The position numbers and the translations under genes are program-made. The notes under the pieces were generated by a model. It had not been told where the DNA came from, ran no database searches, and was given only the letters and a program-made list of their open reading frames with translations. From Alloactinosynnema sp. L-07 (GTDB lineage Bacteria > Actinomycetota > Actinomycetes > Mycobacteriales > Pseudonocardiaceae): a stretch of DNA of 64,000 nt. This document shows, one piece after another, positions 1-8,662 of this stretch. The stretch spans positions 6,076,001 to 6,140,000 of the forward strand of contig NZ_LN850107.1 in assembly GCF_900070365.1 (NCBI RefSeq), written 5' to 3'. Every line of letters starts with the position of its first letter. Position 1 is the stretch's first letter.

Positions 1-65
1 TCGAGAGCGGCGGCTTCGAGGCGTGGCAGCGGGCACTGAACTGGTTCGACGCACACCTGCGCTGA
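1..65 (+). CDS. C-terminal end of a hydrolase, possibly S9 peptidase (partial)
   Basis: Only the last 20 codons are inside the window, read from base 3 to the TGA at 63-65. The tail contains W-Q-R-A-L-N-W-F-D-A-H-L, which resembles the end of prolyl-oligopeptidase-type (S9) alpha/beta hydrolases, where a similar helix closes the domain. That family assignment is an inference from very little sequence. The gene converges on the CoA-transferase pair, and a hairpin terminator overlaps its stop codon. Confidence 0.45.
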   Translation, partial: ESGGFEAWQRALNWFDAHLR

Positions 66-84
66 GCTTTCGCCCAGCGCAGGT
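55..84. terminator. Hairpin terminator between convergent genes
   Basis: Perfect 10-bp inverted repeat (55-64 with 75-84) around a 10-nt loop. It overlaps the stop codon of the upstream plus-strand gene and lies 10 bp from the 3' end of the minus-strand CoA-transferase subunit B gene, so it may serve both strands. Confidence 0.6.
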
Positions 85-93
85 GCTTCGGCG

Positions 94-756
94 TCAGACC
101 GCGACAGCCATCTCCAGGATGTCGGCGCCCACGGTCAGCTCCGGCTCGGTCTTCTCGCGCACCTCGTCGACGCTGACGCCCGGCGCGGTCTCCCGCAGCA
201 CGAGCCCGTCGGCGGTGATGTCGATGACCGCGAGGTCGGTGATGATGCGCTGGGCGACCTTGAGGCCGGTGTAGGGCAGCGAGCACTCGTTGACGATCTT
301 GTAGGAGCCGTCCTTGGCCACGTGCTCCATCAGCACGACAACGTGCTTGGCGCCGTGGACCAGGTCCATCGCGCCGCCCATGCCCTTGACCATCTTGCCG
401 GGGATCATCCAGTTGGCGATGTCGCCAACCTTCGACACCTGCATCGCGCCCAGGATCGCCGCGTCGACCTTGCCGCCGCGGATCATCCCGAACGACGTGG
501 CGGAGTCGAAGTACGACGCGCCCTTGCGGACGGTGACGGTTTCCTTGCCCGCGTTGATCAGGTCGGGGTCTTCCTCACCCTCGAACGGGTAAGCGCCGAC
601 GCCGAGGATGCCGTTCTCGGACTGCAGCACGATCTCGATGTCGTCGGACACGTAGTTCGGGACCAGCGTCGGCAGGCCGATGCCCAGGTTGACGTACGAG
701 CCGTCGGACAGCTCGGCGGCGGCGCGCGCGGCCATCTGCTCACGGGTCAGTGCCAT
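94..756 (-). CDS. scoB: 3-oxoacid CoA-transferase subunit B
   Basis: The 220-aa product is the beta subunit of a class I CoA-transferase, which moves CoA from succinyl-CoA to an acetoacetate-type 3-oxoacid (ketone body or 3-oxoadipate catabolism). It has the N-terminal G-I-G-L-P-T motif and Q-S-E-N-G-I-L-G near residue 45, where the Glu is the catalytic residue that forms the glutamyl-CoA thioester. Length matches the family. It starts 2 bp after the stop of the subunit A gene, so the two are one transcript. Whether the acceptor is acetoacetate or 3-oxoadipate (PcaJ-like) cannot be told from sequence; no other pca gene is nearby. Confidence 0.93.
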   Translation of the reverse strand: MALTREQMAARAAAELSDGSYVNLGIGLPTLVPNYVSDDIEIVLQSENGILGVGAYPFEGEEDPDLINAGKETVTVRKGASYFDSATSFGMIRGGKVDAAILGAMQVSKVGDIANWMIPGKMVKGMGGAMDLVHGAKHVVVLMEHVAKDGSYKIVNECSLPYTGLKVAQRIITDLAVIDITADGLVLRETAPGVSVDEVREKTEPELTVGADILEMAVAV

Positions 757-758
757 CG

Positions 759-1526
759 TCAGGCCTCCTGCTTCGGACGGACGGTACGACGCTCGATGCG
801 CTTGTCGGCGGCTTGCTCGGGTGTCATCGGGACGACCCGCTGGATGAAGATGCCCGGCAAATGGACCTCACCGGGGGCGATGTCGCCGGGTTCGACCAGC
901 TCCTCCACCTCGGCGATGCTGATCTTTCCCGCCATCGCGCACAGCGGGTTGAAGTTCTGCGCGGAGTCCCGGAACACGAGGTTGCCGTGCCGGTCCCCCT
1001 TCCAGGCGCGGACCAGGCCGAAGTCGCACACGATCGCGCGCTCGAGCACGTAGTCCAGCCCGTCGAACTCCCGAACCTCCTTGGCAGGCGACGCGATCGC
1101 GACGTTGCCCTCGGTGTCGTACTTCCACGGAACCCCACCATCGGCGACCTGCGTGCCCACCCCGGTCCGGGTGTAGAACGCGGGAATCCCGGAGCCGCCC
1201 GCGCGCAGCCGCTCGGCCAGCGTGCCCTGCGGGGTCAGCTCGACCTCCAGCTCACCGGTCAGGTACTGGCGGGCGAACTCCTTGTTCTCCCCGACATACG
1301 AACTGGTCATCCGAGCGATCCGCCGGTCGCGCAGCAGCAGCCCCAGCCCCCACTCGTCGACCCCACAGTTGTTGGACGCCACGTCCAGCCCGGTGACCCC
1401 GGTCTCGTGCAACGCCTGGATCAACACGCTCGGGATCCCGCACAACCCGAACCCGCCAACGGCCAGGCTCGCGTTGTCCGGAATGTCGGCGACCGCATCG
1501 GCGGCGCTGCGGACGACTTTGTCCAT
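759..1526 (-). CDS. scoA: 3-oxoacid CoA-transferase subunit A
   Basis: The 255-aa alpha subunit pairs with the downstream beta subunit. It shows the family glycine motif G-G-F-G-L-C-G-I-P near residue 23, the N-N-C-G segment near residue 55 and an internal G-x-P-A-F-Y-T substrate-loop motif. The ATG at 1526 is preceded by a strong AGGAGGGG ribosome site. It is the first gene of a two-gene operon reading away from the tRNA pair. As a class I transferase it should be cytosolic and work as an A2B2 complex. Confidence 0.93.
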   Translation of the reverse strand: MDKVVRSAADAVADIPDNASLAVGGFGLCGIPSVLIQALHETGVTGLDVASNNCGVDEWGLGLLLRDRRIARMTSSYVGENKEFARQYLTGELEVELTPQGTLAERLRAGGSGIPAFYTRTGVGTQVADGGVPWKYDTEGNVAIASPAKEVREFDGLDYVLERAIVCDFGLVRAWKGDRHGNLVFRDSAQNFNPLCAMAGKISIAEVEELVEPGDIAPGEVHLPGIFIQRVVPMTPEQAADKRIERRTVRPKQEA

Positions 1527-1676
1527 GTGTGCCCCTCCTTCTGGGTGTGGCGATTTCGACTCTAGCGGGGGCCGCTGGAGTGTCTATGTGGCCGAACACC
1601 ACGATCCGGCGACGCTTTCGTGTCCACCGACTATGTGGCCCTTGACCTGCTGTTTCCCTGCCCCCAGGGGGGCGTT

Positions 1677-1706
1677 TTGCTTGGGCCGTCCCACCCTGTG
1701 TAGTCT
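1677..1706 (+). promoter_or_regulatory. Candidate promoter of the tRNA-Ser(GCT)/tRNA-Arg pair
   Basis: TTGCTT (1677-1682) and TAGTCT (1701-1706) are separated by 18 nt and end 27 nt before the mature tRNA-Ser. The spacing suits a housekeeping sigma factor. Assignment is by position and weak consensus only. Confidence 0.35.
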
Positions 1707-1733
1707 TACCGCCGAGCGGCTTGGGGCTCCCCG

Positions 1734-1823
1734 GGAGGCTTCGCCTAGTCTGGTCTATGGCGCCGCACTGCTAATGCGGTTTGGGGTTACCCCCCATCCC
1801 GGGTTCAAATCCCGGAGCCTCCG
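1734..1823 (+). tRNA. tRNA-Ser(GCT)
   Basis: Class II tRNA with a long variable arm. The acceptor stem GGAGGCT (1734-1740) pairs with AGCCTCC (1816-1822), followed by discriminator G. The anticodon stem 1763-1767/1775-1779 encloses the loop CTGCTAA with anticodon GCT at 1770-1772. The T arm GGGTTCAAATCCC is intact. CCA is not encoded. It decodes AGC/AGU. Confidence 0.95.
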
Positions 1824-1859
1824 CTGTACCACCCAGCCCGCTGGGTGATAACTGAACAC

Positions 1860-1935
1860 GCGCCCGTAGCTCAACGGATAGAGCATCTGACTACGGATCA
1901 GAAGGTTAGGGGTTCGAATCCCTTCGGGCGCACCA
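1860..1935 (+). tRNA. tRNA-Arg(ACG)
   Basis: The acceptor stem GCGCCCG (1860-1866) pairs with CGGGCGC (1925-1931); discriminator A is at 1932 and an encoded CCA at 1933-1935. The anticodon loop CTACGGA carries ACG, whose A is normally deaminated to inosine by TadA. A tadA gene lies at 25.5 kb in this window. The gene begins 36 bp after tRNA-Ser(GCT), so the two are probably co-transcribed. Confidence 0.95.
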
Positions 1936-2238
1936 CTCGAAACCGCAGAGAGACCTCGTCTAGCTGCGGTTTCGTCTATGTTCGGATATTTTCACTCCGC
2001 TTGCTCTCGCTGTCGGACCCCTTTGGGTGCCCGAGCGTTTCTCTGGGTGCCCTAGGAATGAGCCAGCTAGGCCGCAGATCCGCGCCGTCCGCCGGTCGCT
2101 GGCCAGTCGTTGGCTGGTCGACTTTAGGTGCGTCGCCTGAGCTCACTGCCGACGCCAAGGACGACTGTCAAGCGCAGGCCGCCGCCCTGCAGCCACCCTG
2201 CCGGGAACCAGTCGTCGTGCATGCACGTCAGGTTCGGT
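1936..2238. other. Intergenic stretch without a recognised gene
   Basis: About 300 bp between tRNA-Arg(ACG) and the 3' end of the response regulator gene. I see no reading frame with a credible start and ribosome site, no clear terminator hairpin and no family I recognise. Confidence 0.5.
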
Positions 2239-2895
2239 TCAGTCCCCCACCCGGCCGGTGTCGTACGCCCACATCGCGATCTCGACCCTGTTCCTGGCGC
2301 CGATTTTGGTCAGCAGGCTGGCGACGTGGGTCTTGGCGGTCGTCAAGCCGATGAATAGCTCGGCGGCGATCTCGGCGTTCGTGCGGCCACGGGCGACCAG
2401 CGCCAGCACCTCCTCCTCGCGGTCGGTGAGCGGATCGATCGGTTGGGTACGTCGTTTCGACGGTTCCCTGGCGGCCAAGGTGGACAGCAGCCGCCGGGTG
2501 ATGTTCGGCGCGATCAGGGCATCGCCGACGGCGGCGGCATGCACGGCCTGGACGAGGAGCTCCGGCCCGGCGTCCTTGAGCAGAAAGCCTCGGGCGCCTG
2601 CCCGAAGCGCGCCGTGGACGTACTCGTCGAGGTCGAAGGTCGTGATCACCACCACCGCCATCGGGTCCGGGACGCCCCGCCCGGCTAGGAGCTCGGTCAC
2701 CTCGATGCCGTCGAGCCCGGGCATCCGGATGTCGACCAGGCACACGTCGGGGCGGAGCCGATGCGCCAGCTCGACGGCGGCGTGGCCGTCGGCGGCCTGG
2801 CCGACGACCTCGATGTCGGGCTGCGCGTCAAGGATCATCGACAGGCCGGTGCGCACCAGATCTTGGTCGTCGGCCACCAGCACGCGCACCGTCAT
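2239..2895 (-). CDS. NarL/FixJ-family response regulator
   Basis: The 218-aa protein has an N-terminal receiver domain (about residues 1-120) with acidic pocket D-D near residues 9-10, phospho-acceptor Asp in C-L-V-D-I-R-M-P-G near residue 54, the T-T-F-D-L-D-E-Y switch segment and the conserved Lys in F-L-L-K-D-A. A C-terminal LuxR-type helix-turn-helix (L-T-D-R-E-E-E-V-L-A-L-V-A-R-G) follows. The ATG at 2895 was chosen because it overlaps the kinase stop in an ATGA junction, so the two are translationally coupled. It most likely controls the divergent DUF6326/ABC exporter cluster, a common arrangement; this target is inferred. Confidence 0.93.
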   Translation of the reverse strand: MTVRVLVADDQDLVRTGLSMILDAQPDIEVVGQAADGHAAVELAHRLRPDVCLVDIRMPGLDGIEVTELLAGRGVPDPMAVVVITTFDLDEYVHGALRAGARGFLLKDAGPELLVQAVHAAAVGDALIAPNITRRLLSTLAAREPSKRRTQPIDPLTDREEEVLALVARGRTNAEIAAELFIGLTTAKTHVASLLTKIGARNRVEIAMWAYDTGRVGD

Positions 2896-4034
2896 CGGCG
2901 TACCTTCGTCGGCAGTTCGGCGTCGACCGCCCACCCGCCCTCGGGCGCGGGCCCGGCACGCAGCGTGCCGCCGAGCAGCTGCACGCGCTCGGTCATCCCC
3001 AGCAGCCCGAAGCCGTGGTTCACCGACCGTGCCGGGTCGATCTGTCCGTCGTCGGTCACACGTAGTCGCAGCCTTCCCGCGCCCTCTACGACCCGGATCT
3101 CCACACGCGAGGCGTTGCGGGCGTGCCGCAGGGCGTTGGTCAGCGCCTCTTGCGCCAGCCGGTAGACCGCCGCGTCGACCTGGAGCGGAAGTTCGTCCAG
3201 GTCATCTGGCAACTCCACGTCGACGACCGGGACCGGGTCGCGGCGGGCGAGGGACACCAGGTCGGCAACGCCGGGCTGGGGGGCGTACTCCGCAGGCGCT
3301 CCGTCGCGCAGCACCCGGACCATCGCCCGCATCTCCGCGAGCGTCCGCGACGCTTCCCCTTCGATGGCCGCCAGCGCCTCGAGCGCCGCTTCAGGTCGCT
3401 GCCCGGACATCGCCCGGCCCGCCTGCGCCTGCACAACGATCGCCAAGACGTGGTGGGCGACCATGTCGTGCAGCTCGCGCGCGAGGCCGACCCGCTCCTG
3501 GCTGCGGATCTGGCCCAACGCCCGGCGCCAACTCTCGGCGCGGTAGCGGAACGCCGCTCCGCCCGCCGCCGCCGCCGCCAGGACGGCGAACCCGCCGAAG
3601 AGCTCGGTCGGCCCGGTGTAGTCGGTCGCAATGCTGAATACCGCGGCGACCGCCACCACCGCCAGCCCGATCACGATCTCGCGCCCTGAGCCCCAGCGGA
3701 CCAGCGCGTAGACGAGCACCAGGATGTAGACCATCGTGTTCAGGCCCACGCCCGGGATCCCGCCCAGCAGGCTCGCCAGTCCCAACGCCATACCGGTGCC
3801 GAAGCCCACCACGACGCAGACCAACGGGTGGGTACGCCGCCACAGCAGCACCGGCGCGAGCCCGACCGCCACGATCGTCACGACCAGCCGCCAGGTGACG
3901 TCCTCTCGGAGGGTTCCTTCGAGCAGCGCCGTCACCATCAACACCCCGACCAGCACCCAGTCGCGCGACACCCGTTCGGGAGCGTCCGTGGCGCGGGGCT
4001 CGGCCCACAGCGAACTCAGGGCGTTGGTAATCAC
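2892..4034 (-). CDS. Sensor histidine kinase (HisKA_3/DesK-LiaS type)
   Basis: The 380-aa membrane kinase has several hydrophobic segments in the first ~160 residues with no large external domain, so it probably senses the membrane or a partner. The dimerisation/phospho-acceptor motif R-E-L-H-D-M-V-A-H-H follows, then a HATPase domain with N-A-L-R-H-A (N box), D-D-G and G-F-G-L-L-G-M-T-E-R (G box). It starts at GTG 4034 and overlaps the response regulator start by 4 bp. Divergence from the transporter cluster at 4.2 kb suggests that it responds to envelope stress or a membrane-active compound; the signal is unknown. Confidence 0.93.
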   Translation of the reverse strand: MITNALSSLWAEPRATDAPERVSRDWVLVGVLMVTALLEGTLREDVTWRLVVTIVAVGLAPVLLWRRTHPLVCVVVGFGTGMALGLASLLGGIPGVGLNTMVYILVLVYALVRWGSGREIVIGLAVVAVAAVFSIATDYTGPTELFGGFAVLAAAAAGGAAFRYRAESWRRALGQIRSQERVGLARELHDMVAHHVLAIVVQAQAGRAMSGQRPEAALEALAAIEGEASRTLAEMRAMVRVLRDGAPAEYAPQPGVADLVSLARRDPVPVVDVELPDDLDELPLQVDAAVYRLAQEALTNALRHARNASRVEIRVVEGAGRLRLRVTDDGQIDPARSVNHGFGLLGMTERVQLLGGTLRAGPAPEGGWAVDAELPTKVRR

Positions 4035-4196
4035 ACACCCAGCCTAGGGACCGCCGAGGCGTCGGGTACCGACCGAAAGAACGAGACGCCGCTCCTCCCA
4101 CCGAACGAGGCGGGTCCGGCCTCGACGCCGATGTGCCAGCCGCCGGGCTCGGAGATCGTGGACCTACCGATCCGCACCACGACAACGGAGCCCCTG

Positions 4197-4685
4197 ATGA
4201 GAACACGTCAACCCACCACCACACTGGAAGACCCGCGGATCCCGGTGAGAGCCAAGCTCGCCGCAGCGTGGACAAGCTTCATGTTCCTGTACGCCTATGT
4301 GGACATCATCGCCTTCTTCAAGCCCGGCGTCGTCAAGGACATCCTGGCCGGCGTCGTCTTTGAGTTCGACATCAACCAGACGTTGTTGACCACCTTCATC
4401 GCGCTCATGGCGATCCCGATCTTCATGATCGTGCTGTCGATGACGCTGCCCGCCCGGGCGAACCGCATCACGAACCTCATCGTGGCCTCGGTACAGATCC
4501 CCTACGCGGCATTCAACGTGGTGGGCGAGTCCTGGACTTACTTCTACGGCCTTGGCTTCGCACTGGAACTGATCCTTCTCGCCCTCATCCTGCGGTGGGC
4601 CTGGACCTGGCCCCGCACCGCACCGTCGGCGACCATGGCGACCAGCCCGGACCGTGAAACCGTTCGCGCCCAGCGGCAAGCGTGA
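4197..4685 (+). CDS. DUF6326 family membrane protein
   Basis: The 162-aa protein has four predicted transmembrane helices. It begins with a charged N-terminus followed by the conserved A-A-W-T-S-F-M-F-L-Y-A-Y-V-D-I motif I associate with DUF6326, a family of unknown function. The ATG at 4197 has a GGAG ribosome site, and upstream in-frame starts read through non-coding sequence. It is the first gene of a plus-strand cluster with an ABC exporter and lies divergent from the two-component system. Its role is not known; a part in membrane stress or transporter assembly is a guess from context. Confidence 0.8.
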   Translation: MRTRQPTTTLEDPRIPVRAKLAAAWTSFMFLYAYVDIIAFFKPGVVKDILAGVVFEFDINQTLLTTFIALMAIPIFMIVLSMTLPARANRITNLIVASVQIPYAAFNVVGESWTYFYGLGFALELILLALILRWAWTWPRTAPSATMATSPDRETVRAQRQA

Positions 4686-4782
4686 ACCCAAGAGCAGTCC
4701 CCGTCCTGTTCGGAGCCAGCTGCCTCGGTGCCGCGGTGTGGGCCTCCTGACGGTGGGCACCAACTACCACTGGGACGTCGCG

Positions 4783-4804
4783 TAGGGGCCTTCCAAGGCC
4801 CCTA
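4783..4804 (+). terminator. Hairpin between DUF6326 and ABC ATPase genes
   Basis: Perfect 10-bp inverted repeat TAGGGGCCTT/AAGGCCCCTA with a 2-nt centre. No T-run follows, so it may act as an attenuator or processing site between the two genes rather than as a full stop. Confidence 0.45.
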
Positions 4805-4869
4805 CCGGCAGGTCAGATGCGCACACAGGCCCGCCAGTCCCCACCGAACACCCAGGGAGGTCCCCGGTC

Positions 4870-5817
4870 ATGATCCAGGCACACCAGCTCACCAAGCGCT
4901 ACGGCGACAAGACCGCCGTGCACGCCCTCAGCTTCACCATCGCGCCCGGCACCGTCACCGGGTTTCTCGGTCCCAACGGTGCGGGCAAGTCCACGACCAT
5001 GCGGTTGATCATGGGACTGGACCGGCCGACTTCGGGCACCGTCACGGTCAACGGCAAGCCCTACGGGCAGCACCGTTCCCCGCTGCGGGAGGTCGGCGCC
5101 CTGCTCGACGCCAAGGCCGTGCACCCCGGCCGCAGCGCCCGCTCGCACCTGCGCACGATGGCCGCCACCCACAACATCAAGACCTCCCGCGTCAGCGAGG
5201 TCATCGAGATGACCGGCCTGGCCGGGGCCGCGACCAAGCGCGTCGGCGGGTTCTCCCTCGGCATGAGCCAACGCCTGGGCATCGCCGCCGCACTCCTGGG
5301 TGACCCCCGAACGCTCATCCTCGACGAGCCGGTCAACGGGCTCGACCCCGAGGGCGTGCAGTGGGTTCGGCAGCTGGTTCGCGACCTGGCCGCCGAGGGA
5401 CGGACCGTGTTCCTGTCCTCGCACCTGATGAGCGAGATGTCCCAGACCGCCGACCAGCTCCTCGTGATCGGCCGCGGTCACATCATCGCCGCAGGCTCGG
5501 TCCAACAGGTCATCGACTCCGTCGCCAGCGGCGCTGTGCGGGTGCGCTCCCCGCGCGTCGGCGAGCTCGCCGCCGCCCTGGCCACCGACGGTGTGACCAT
5601 CACCGCTCCGGAGGCCGGGACGATCGAGGTCAGCGGGACCACCGCGGAGCACGTCGGCAAGGTCGCCTTCAGAAACGGGCTGCCGCTGTACGAGTTGTCC
5701 CCGCGCCGCGCCAGCCTCGAAGAGGCGTACATGAACCTGACCCACGACGCGGTCGAGTACCGCTCCGAGCCCACCACCGCCCGACCCACCCCCACCGGGA
5801 AGGGCCAGAACCGATGA
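4870..5817 (+). CDS. ABC transporter ATP-binding protein (drug/lantibiotic exporter type)
   Basis: The 315-aa nucleotide-binding subunit has Walker A G-P-N-G-A-G-K-S-T near residue 37, signature F-S-L-G-M-S-Q-R near residue 133 (a variant of LSGGQ), Walker B L-I-L-D-E-P near residue 155 and the switch His in S-S-H-L-M-S. The C-terminal ~90 residues form the extra domain seen in the ABC-2 exporter group that moves lipids, bacitracin-like peptides or drugs. Its stop overlaps the permease start (ATGA). The adjacent two-component system is the likely regulator. Confidence 0.93.
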   Translation: MIQAHQLTKRYGDKTAVHALSFTIAPGTVTGFLGPNGAGKSTTMRLIMGLDRPTSGTVTVNGKPYGQHRSPLREVGALLDAKAVHPGRSARSHLRTMAATHNIKTSRVSEVIEMTGLAGAATKRVGGFSLGMSQRLGIAAALLGDPRTLILDEPVNGLDPEGVQWVRQLVRDLAAEGRTVFLSSHLMSEMSQTADQLLVIGRGHIIAAGSVQQVIDSVASGAVRVRSPRVGELAAALATDGVTITAPEAGTIEVSGTTAEHVGKVAFRNGLPLYELSPRRASLEEAYMNLTHDAVEYRSEPTTARPTPTGKGQNR

Positions 5818-6653
5818 GCACCCTGACCGCCGACCCCCCGATGACCTCACCCGCCGCGCAGGTGCATCCCACCTTCGCGGGGGTCATGCGCGGGGAGTGG
5901 ATCAAGCTGCTGTCCCTGCGCTCGACCTGGTGGGCGCTGGCCTCCACCGCCGCGGTGATCACGCTGGTGGCCCTGGCCGCCGCCATGTCGCTGAGCGCCA
6001 TGACCGACGACCCCACCCGGGCCCCGGGCATCGAGCAGATGCATGGCGCCGAGGTCATCGCAGGCGGCTTCCACTTCGGCATGCTCACCATCGCCGTCCT
6101 CGGCGCCCTGCTCATCACCGGGGAATACGCCACCGGCATGATCCGCTCCACGTTCGCGGCAGTCCCGACCCGGATCCCCGTCCTTGGCGCCAAAGCCCTC
6201 ACCCTGGTCGTCCTGACCGCCGCCGTGACCCTCGTCAGCGTGACCCTGTCCTACTTCGTCACCATGCCGCAGCTCTCGCAGTACGACCTTGTCCCAGCGC
6301 TGGACGACCCGGGCACCTGGCGCGTGTTCGGCGGCACCCTCTACTCCCTCATCGCCGCCGCCCTGTTCTCCCTCGGCATCGGCACGCTCCTTCGCTCCAC
6401 CGCTGCCAGCGTGACCGTTGCCCTGACAGTCCTGCTGCTGCTGCCCGGCACCCTCAGCTTCATCAGCCTGGACTGGGTAGAGACCATCGTCAGCTACCTA
6501 CCGCTGCCTGCGTCCTCAGCGTTGCTCACCACCGGAGCAGCCGAGACGCAAGGTGCCTACCTCTCCACACAGGCGAGCCTGATCGTGATGGCCGCCTACG
6601 CTGTCGTCCCCATCGCGGCGGCCGCCGTCACGCTGCACCGACGCGACGCCTGA
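5814..6653 (+). CDS. ABC-2 type exporter permease
   Basis: The 279-aa integral membrane partner of the preceding ATPase has about six hydrophobic helices. An N-terminal R-G-E-W-I-K-L-L-S-L-R-S-T-W-W segment is typical of actinobacterial ABC-2 permeases, and a G-E-Y-A-T-G-M-I-R-S-T motif follows the second helix. The start at 5814 overlaps the ATPase stop by 4 bp. The pair should form a homodimeric-permease exporter; the substrate is unknown. Confidence 0.9.
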   Translation: MSTLTADPPMTSPAAQVHPTFAGVMRGEWIKLLSLRSTWWALASTAAVITLVALAAAMSLSAMTDDPTRAPGIEQMHGAEVIAGGFHFGMLTIAVLGALLITGEYATGMIRSTFAAVPTRIPVLGAKALTLVVLTAAVTLVSVTLSYFVTMPQLSQYDLVPALDDPGTWRVFGGTLYSLIAAALFSLGIGTLLRSTAASVTVALTVLLLLPGTLSFISLDWVETIVSYLPLPASSALLTTGAAETQGAYLSTQASLIVMAAYAVVPIAAAAVTLHRRDA

Positions 6654-6826
6654 CGCCGTGCATCTCGGTTCCCCCCAAGGAGCTGAGCACGACGACCGGG
6701 GTGCGCGGAGCCGCCGTTCGTCGGCGCTGTCGAGTGCCGCGCGCACGTCCAGCGTCGCGTTGCGGTCCTTCAACTCGGGCGCCCTCTCAAAGTCCGGATT
6801 CACCACATCCGGGGCCCGGAGGCCGA

Positions 6827-6853
6827 CAACCTTTTCGGCGTGCCGCGGCGTCC
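6827..6853 (+). promoter_or_regulatory. Candidate ECF sigma-dependent promoter (autoregulatory)
   Basis: CAACC (6827-6831) and CGTCC (6849-6853) are separated by exactly 17 nt and lie 24 nt before the start of the SigE-family gene. An -35 AAC motif with a CGTC-type -10 is typical of ECF promoters, and ECF factors often transcribe themselves. Functional assignment is inferred. Confidence 0.5.
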
Positions 6854-6876
6854 TCCTTGTGTCGAGGGGAGTCCGG

Positions 6877-7383
6877 ATGGACGGCGAGGGGAAGTTCCGC
6901 CAGTTCGTGGCCGCGCGGCAGGACGCGTTGTTGCGGACCGCGTGTTTGCTCAGTGGGGACTGGGCCAGCGCGGAGGACCTGGTGCAGACCACGTTGACGA
7001 AGACCTATCTGGCGTGGGGGCGGATCACCGATCACGAGGCGGCTGACGCCTACGTTCGGCGGGTCATGGTGAATACGGCGACGTCGTTGTGGCGGCGGAA
7101 GTGGCGGGACGAGCGGCCGACCGAGGTATTGCCTGAGGTCGTCCAGCCGGATTTCACCGATCGGATGGCGTTGAGTCAGGACCTCTGGGCCGAGGTGCGC
7201 AAGCTGCCCGCGCGGCAGCGGGCCGTGCTGGTGTTGCGGTTCCACGACGACCTGTCCGAGGCCGCCACGGCCGCCGCGCTGGGGGTGTCGGTCGGGACTG
7301 TGAAGAGTCAGACGTCGCGGGCGCTGGGGGCGTTGCGCGGTCGTGTCGAACCGGTGGACGCAAAGGGGAGCGTGACCCGATGA
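6877..7383 (+). CDS. SigE-family ECF RNA polymerase sigma factor
   Basis: The 168-aa protein has sigma-70 region 2 (A-R-Q-D-A-L-L-R-T-A-C-L-L-S-G-D-W near residues 12-30, then A-E-D-L-V-Q-T-T-L-T-K) and region 4 (L-P-A-R-Q-R-A-V-L-V-L-R-F near residues 108-120, then a V-G-T-V-K-S-Q helix). This order and the D-W-A-S-A-E-D segment match the actinobacterial SigE-family subgroup. The ATG at 6877 follows a GAGGGGA ribosome site. The stop overlaps the next start (ATGA), so the sigma factor is coupled to a membrane partner that is the likely anti-sigma component. Confidence 0.92.
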   Translation: MDGEGKFRQFVAARQDALLRTACLLSGDWASAEDLVQTTLTKTYLAWGRITDHEAADAYVRRVMVNTATSLWRRKWRDERPTEVLPEVVQPDFTDRMALSQDLWAEVRKLPARQRAVLVLRFHDDLSEAATAAALGVSVGTVKSQTSRALGALRGRVEPVDAKGSVTR

Positions 7384-8567
7384 GCATCGAGGAGAACCTG
7401 CAAGAGGCACTGGCCGCACGGGTGGCCGTGGTGCCGGACACGGTTGACCTGGCCGACAGCGCGATCGCCGGGGGGCGGCGGATCCGTAGGCGTCGGGCGA
7501 TGGTGGCGATCACCGGGTCCGTGGTGGCTGTGGTCGCGGCGGCGCTCGTGGTGGTGCAGGTGGCGCGGCAGCCGGTGGCGGTGGTGCCCGCCGATCCGAC
7601 GTCGATCTCGGTGGCGCCCGCTCCTGGATCGCCTCGGCCCAGGTTGGATCTGGTCGACGGGCTGGTGCTTCGGCGGGCAGGCGGGGGGCAGGTCGCGCTT
7701 CCGGCCGTGGCGGACATGCGGGTCGCCGACGCGGTTCGGGTCGTAGGCGGGTGGTTGCTCACCTATCAGCGGGTCGACAGCCTGCAGGGGCACAGCGTGG
7801 TGCTCGTTCGGGAGGACGGCAGTAGCGCGCCCCTCGGCCAGGCGCCGGACACCGCGGTCGTCGTTGACCGTGATGGGAAGCGGGCCGTGGTCCAGTTCTG
7901 GAACGGGAGCTATCAGGACGGGACCCAGGTAGCGAACGCCGTGGTGGTCGAGTTTCCGTCGGGCACCGTGGTGGCGCGAACCCCACTGCCCGCCGGTGAT
8001 CAGTCCATGGTGGTGCGGGCCTGGTCGGGGGACCTGGTTGTGCTTGCCCGGGTCAGCGGGGACTTCGGTGCGGTGCCGGTCGACGCGTGGAATCCGGCGC
8101 GGGGCGCGTTCGTGGTTTCTCCTGTGCTGAAGGAGTTCGCGATCCTGGGGCGGTTCGGCGCGGCGGGTCACCTGCTGGCGATGGTCTCGGACACCGACTC
8201 ACAGGATGCCTGCCTGGTCGAGGTCGATCCGGCAGCCGAGTTCGCGGTGCTGCGCAAGGTCTGTCGCGTCGGTCTGGCCTGGGAGCCGCCGCCTGTCTCC
8301 AACGATGGGCAGTACCTGCTTTGGCAACGCGGCACCGAGTGGATCGCCCACGCCGACTTGCTCACCGGCAGCGGCTGGAGCAAAGGGCTCGGCACCATGG
8401 ACATCTTCGACTCACCGGACTTCTACTGGGAGACCGAGACCGCGGTGCTGATCGCGGGCCATCGGGGACTCGGCCTGCTGCGGTGTCACGTCGACGGATC
8501 GCCATGCGAGCGGGCGACGCTGCCCGGGGTGGATACGGAGAAGTCGGTCGTCGTGCGACGGCCGTGA
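7380..8567 (+). CDS. Sigma-linked membrane protein with extracytoplasmic domain
   Basis: The 395-aa protein has a short cytoplasmic N-terminus (about 42 residues, ending R-R-I-R-R-R-R), one transmembrane helix near residues 44-64 and a ~320-residue outer domain rich in beta-strand-like W-x-x-G and V-V-V repeats that resembles a beta-propeller. I know no named family. Its start overlaps the SigE-family sigma stop, which is the usual position of an anti-sigma or co-sensor. A short N-terminal sigma-binding segment with an external sensor is plausible, but no classical zinc anti-sigma motif (HxxxCxxC) is visible. Confidence 0.75.
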   Translation: MSIEENLQEALAARVAVVPDTVDLADSAIAGGRRIRRRRAMVAITGSVVAVVAAALVVVQVARQPVAVVPADPTSISVAPAPGSPRPRLDLVDGLVLRRAGGGQVALPAVADMRVADAVRVVGGWLLTYQRVDSLQGHSVVLVREDGSSAPLGQAPDTAVVVDRDGKRAVVQFWNGSYQDGTQVANAVVVEFPSGTVVARTPLPAGDQSMVVRAWSGDLVVLARVSGDFGAVPVDAWNPARGAFVVSPVLKEFAILGRFGAAGHLLAMVSDTDSQDACLVEVDPAAEFAVLRKVCRVGLAWEPPPVSNDGQYLLWQRGTEWIAHADLLTGSGWSKGLGTMDIFDSPDFYWETETAVLIAGHRGLGLLRCHVDGSPCERATLPGVDTEKSVVVRRP

Positions 8568-8617
8568 GCGACGCTCCGGTCCTGGGTGCGATCTTGTCTC
8601 CCCTTGTCGGGCTGTGT

Positions 8618-8651
8618 CCCAGGTGGTCCACAGGCCTGTGGACCACCTGGG
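8618..8651. terminator. Perfect 34-bp palindrome, bidirectional terminator
   Basis: Bases 8618-8634 are the exact reverse complement of 8635-8651 with no central spacer. It sits between the convergent ends of the sigma-linked membrane protein gene (8567) and the minus-strand gene ending at 8663, the expected place for a shared terminator. A stem this long with no loop would have to open a few central pairs to fold. Confidence 0.65.
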
Positions 8652-8662
8652 GATCGACCGAC

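Noticed and set aside
4682..4785. Two tiny frames after DUF6326 (22 codons from GTG 4682 in a GTGA overlap, then a short GTG frame ending at TAG 4783-4785)
   Set aside because: No ribosome sites, no family, and the second is only ten residues; possible decay remnants but not supportable as genes.
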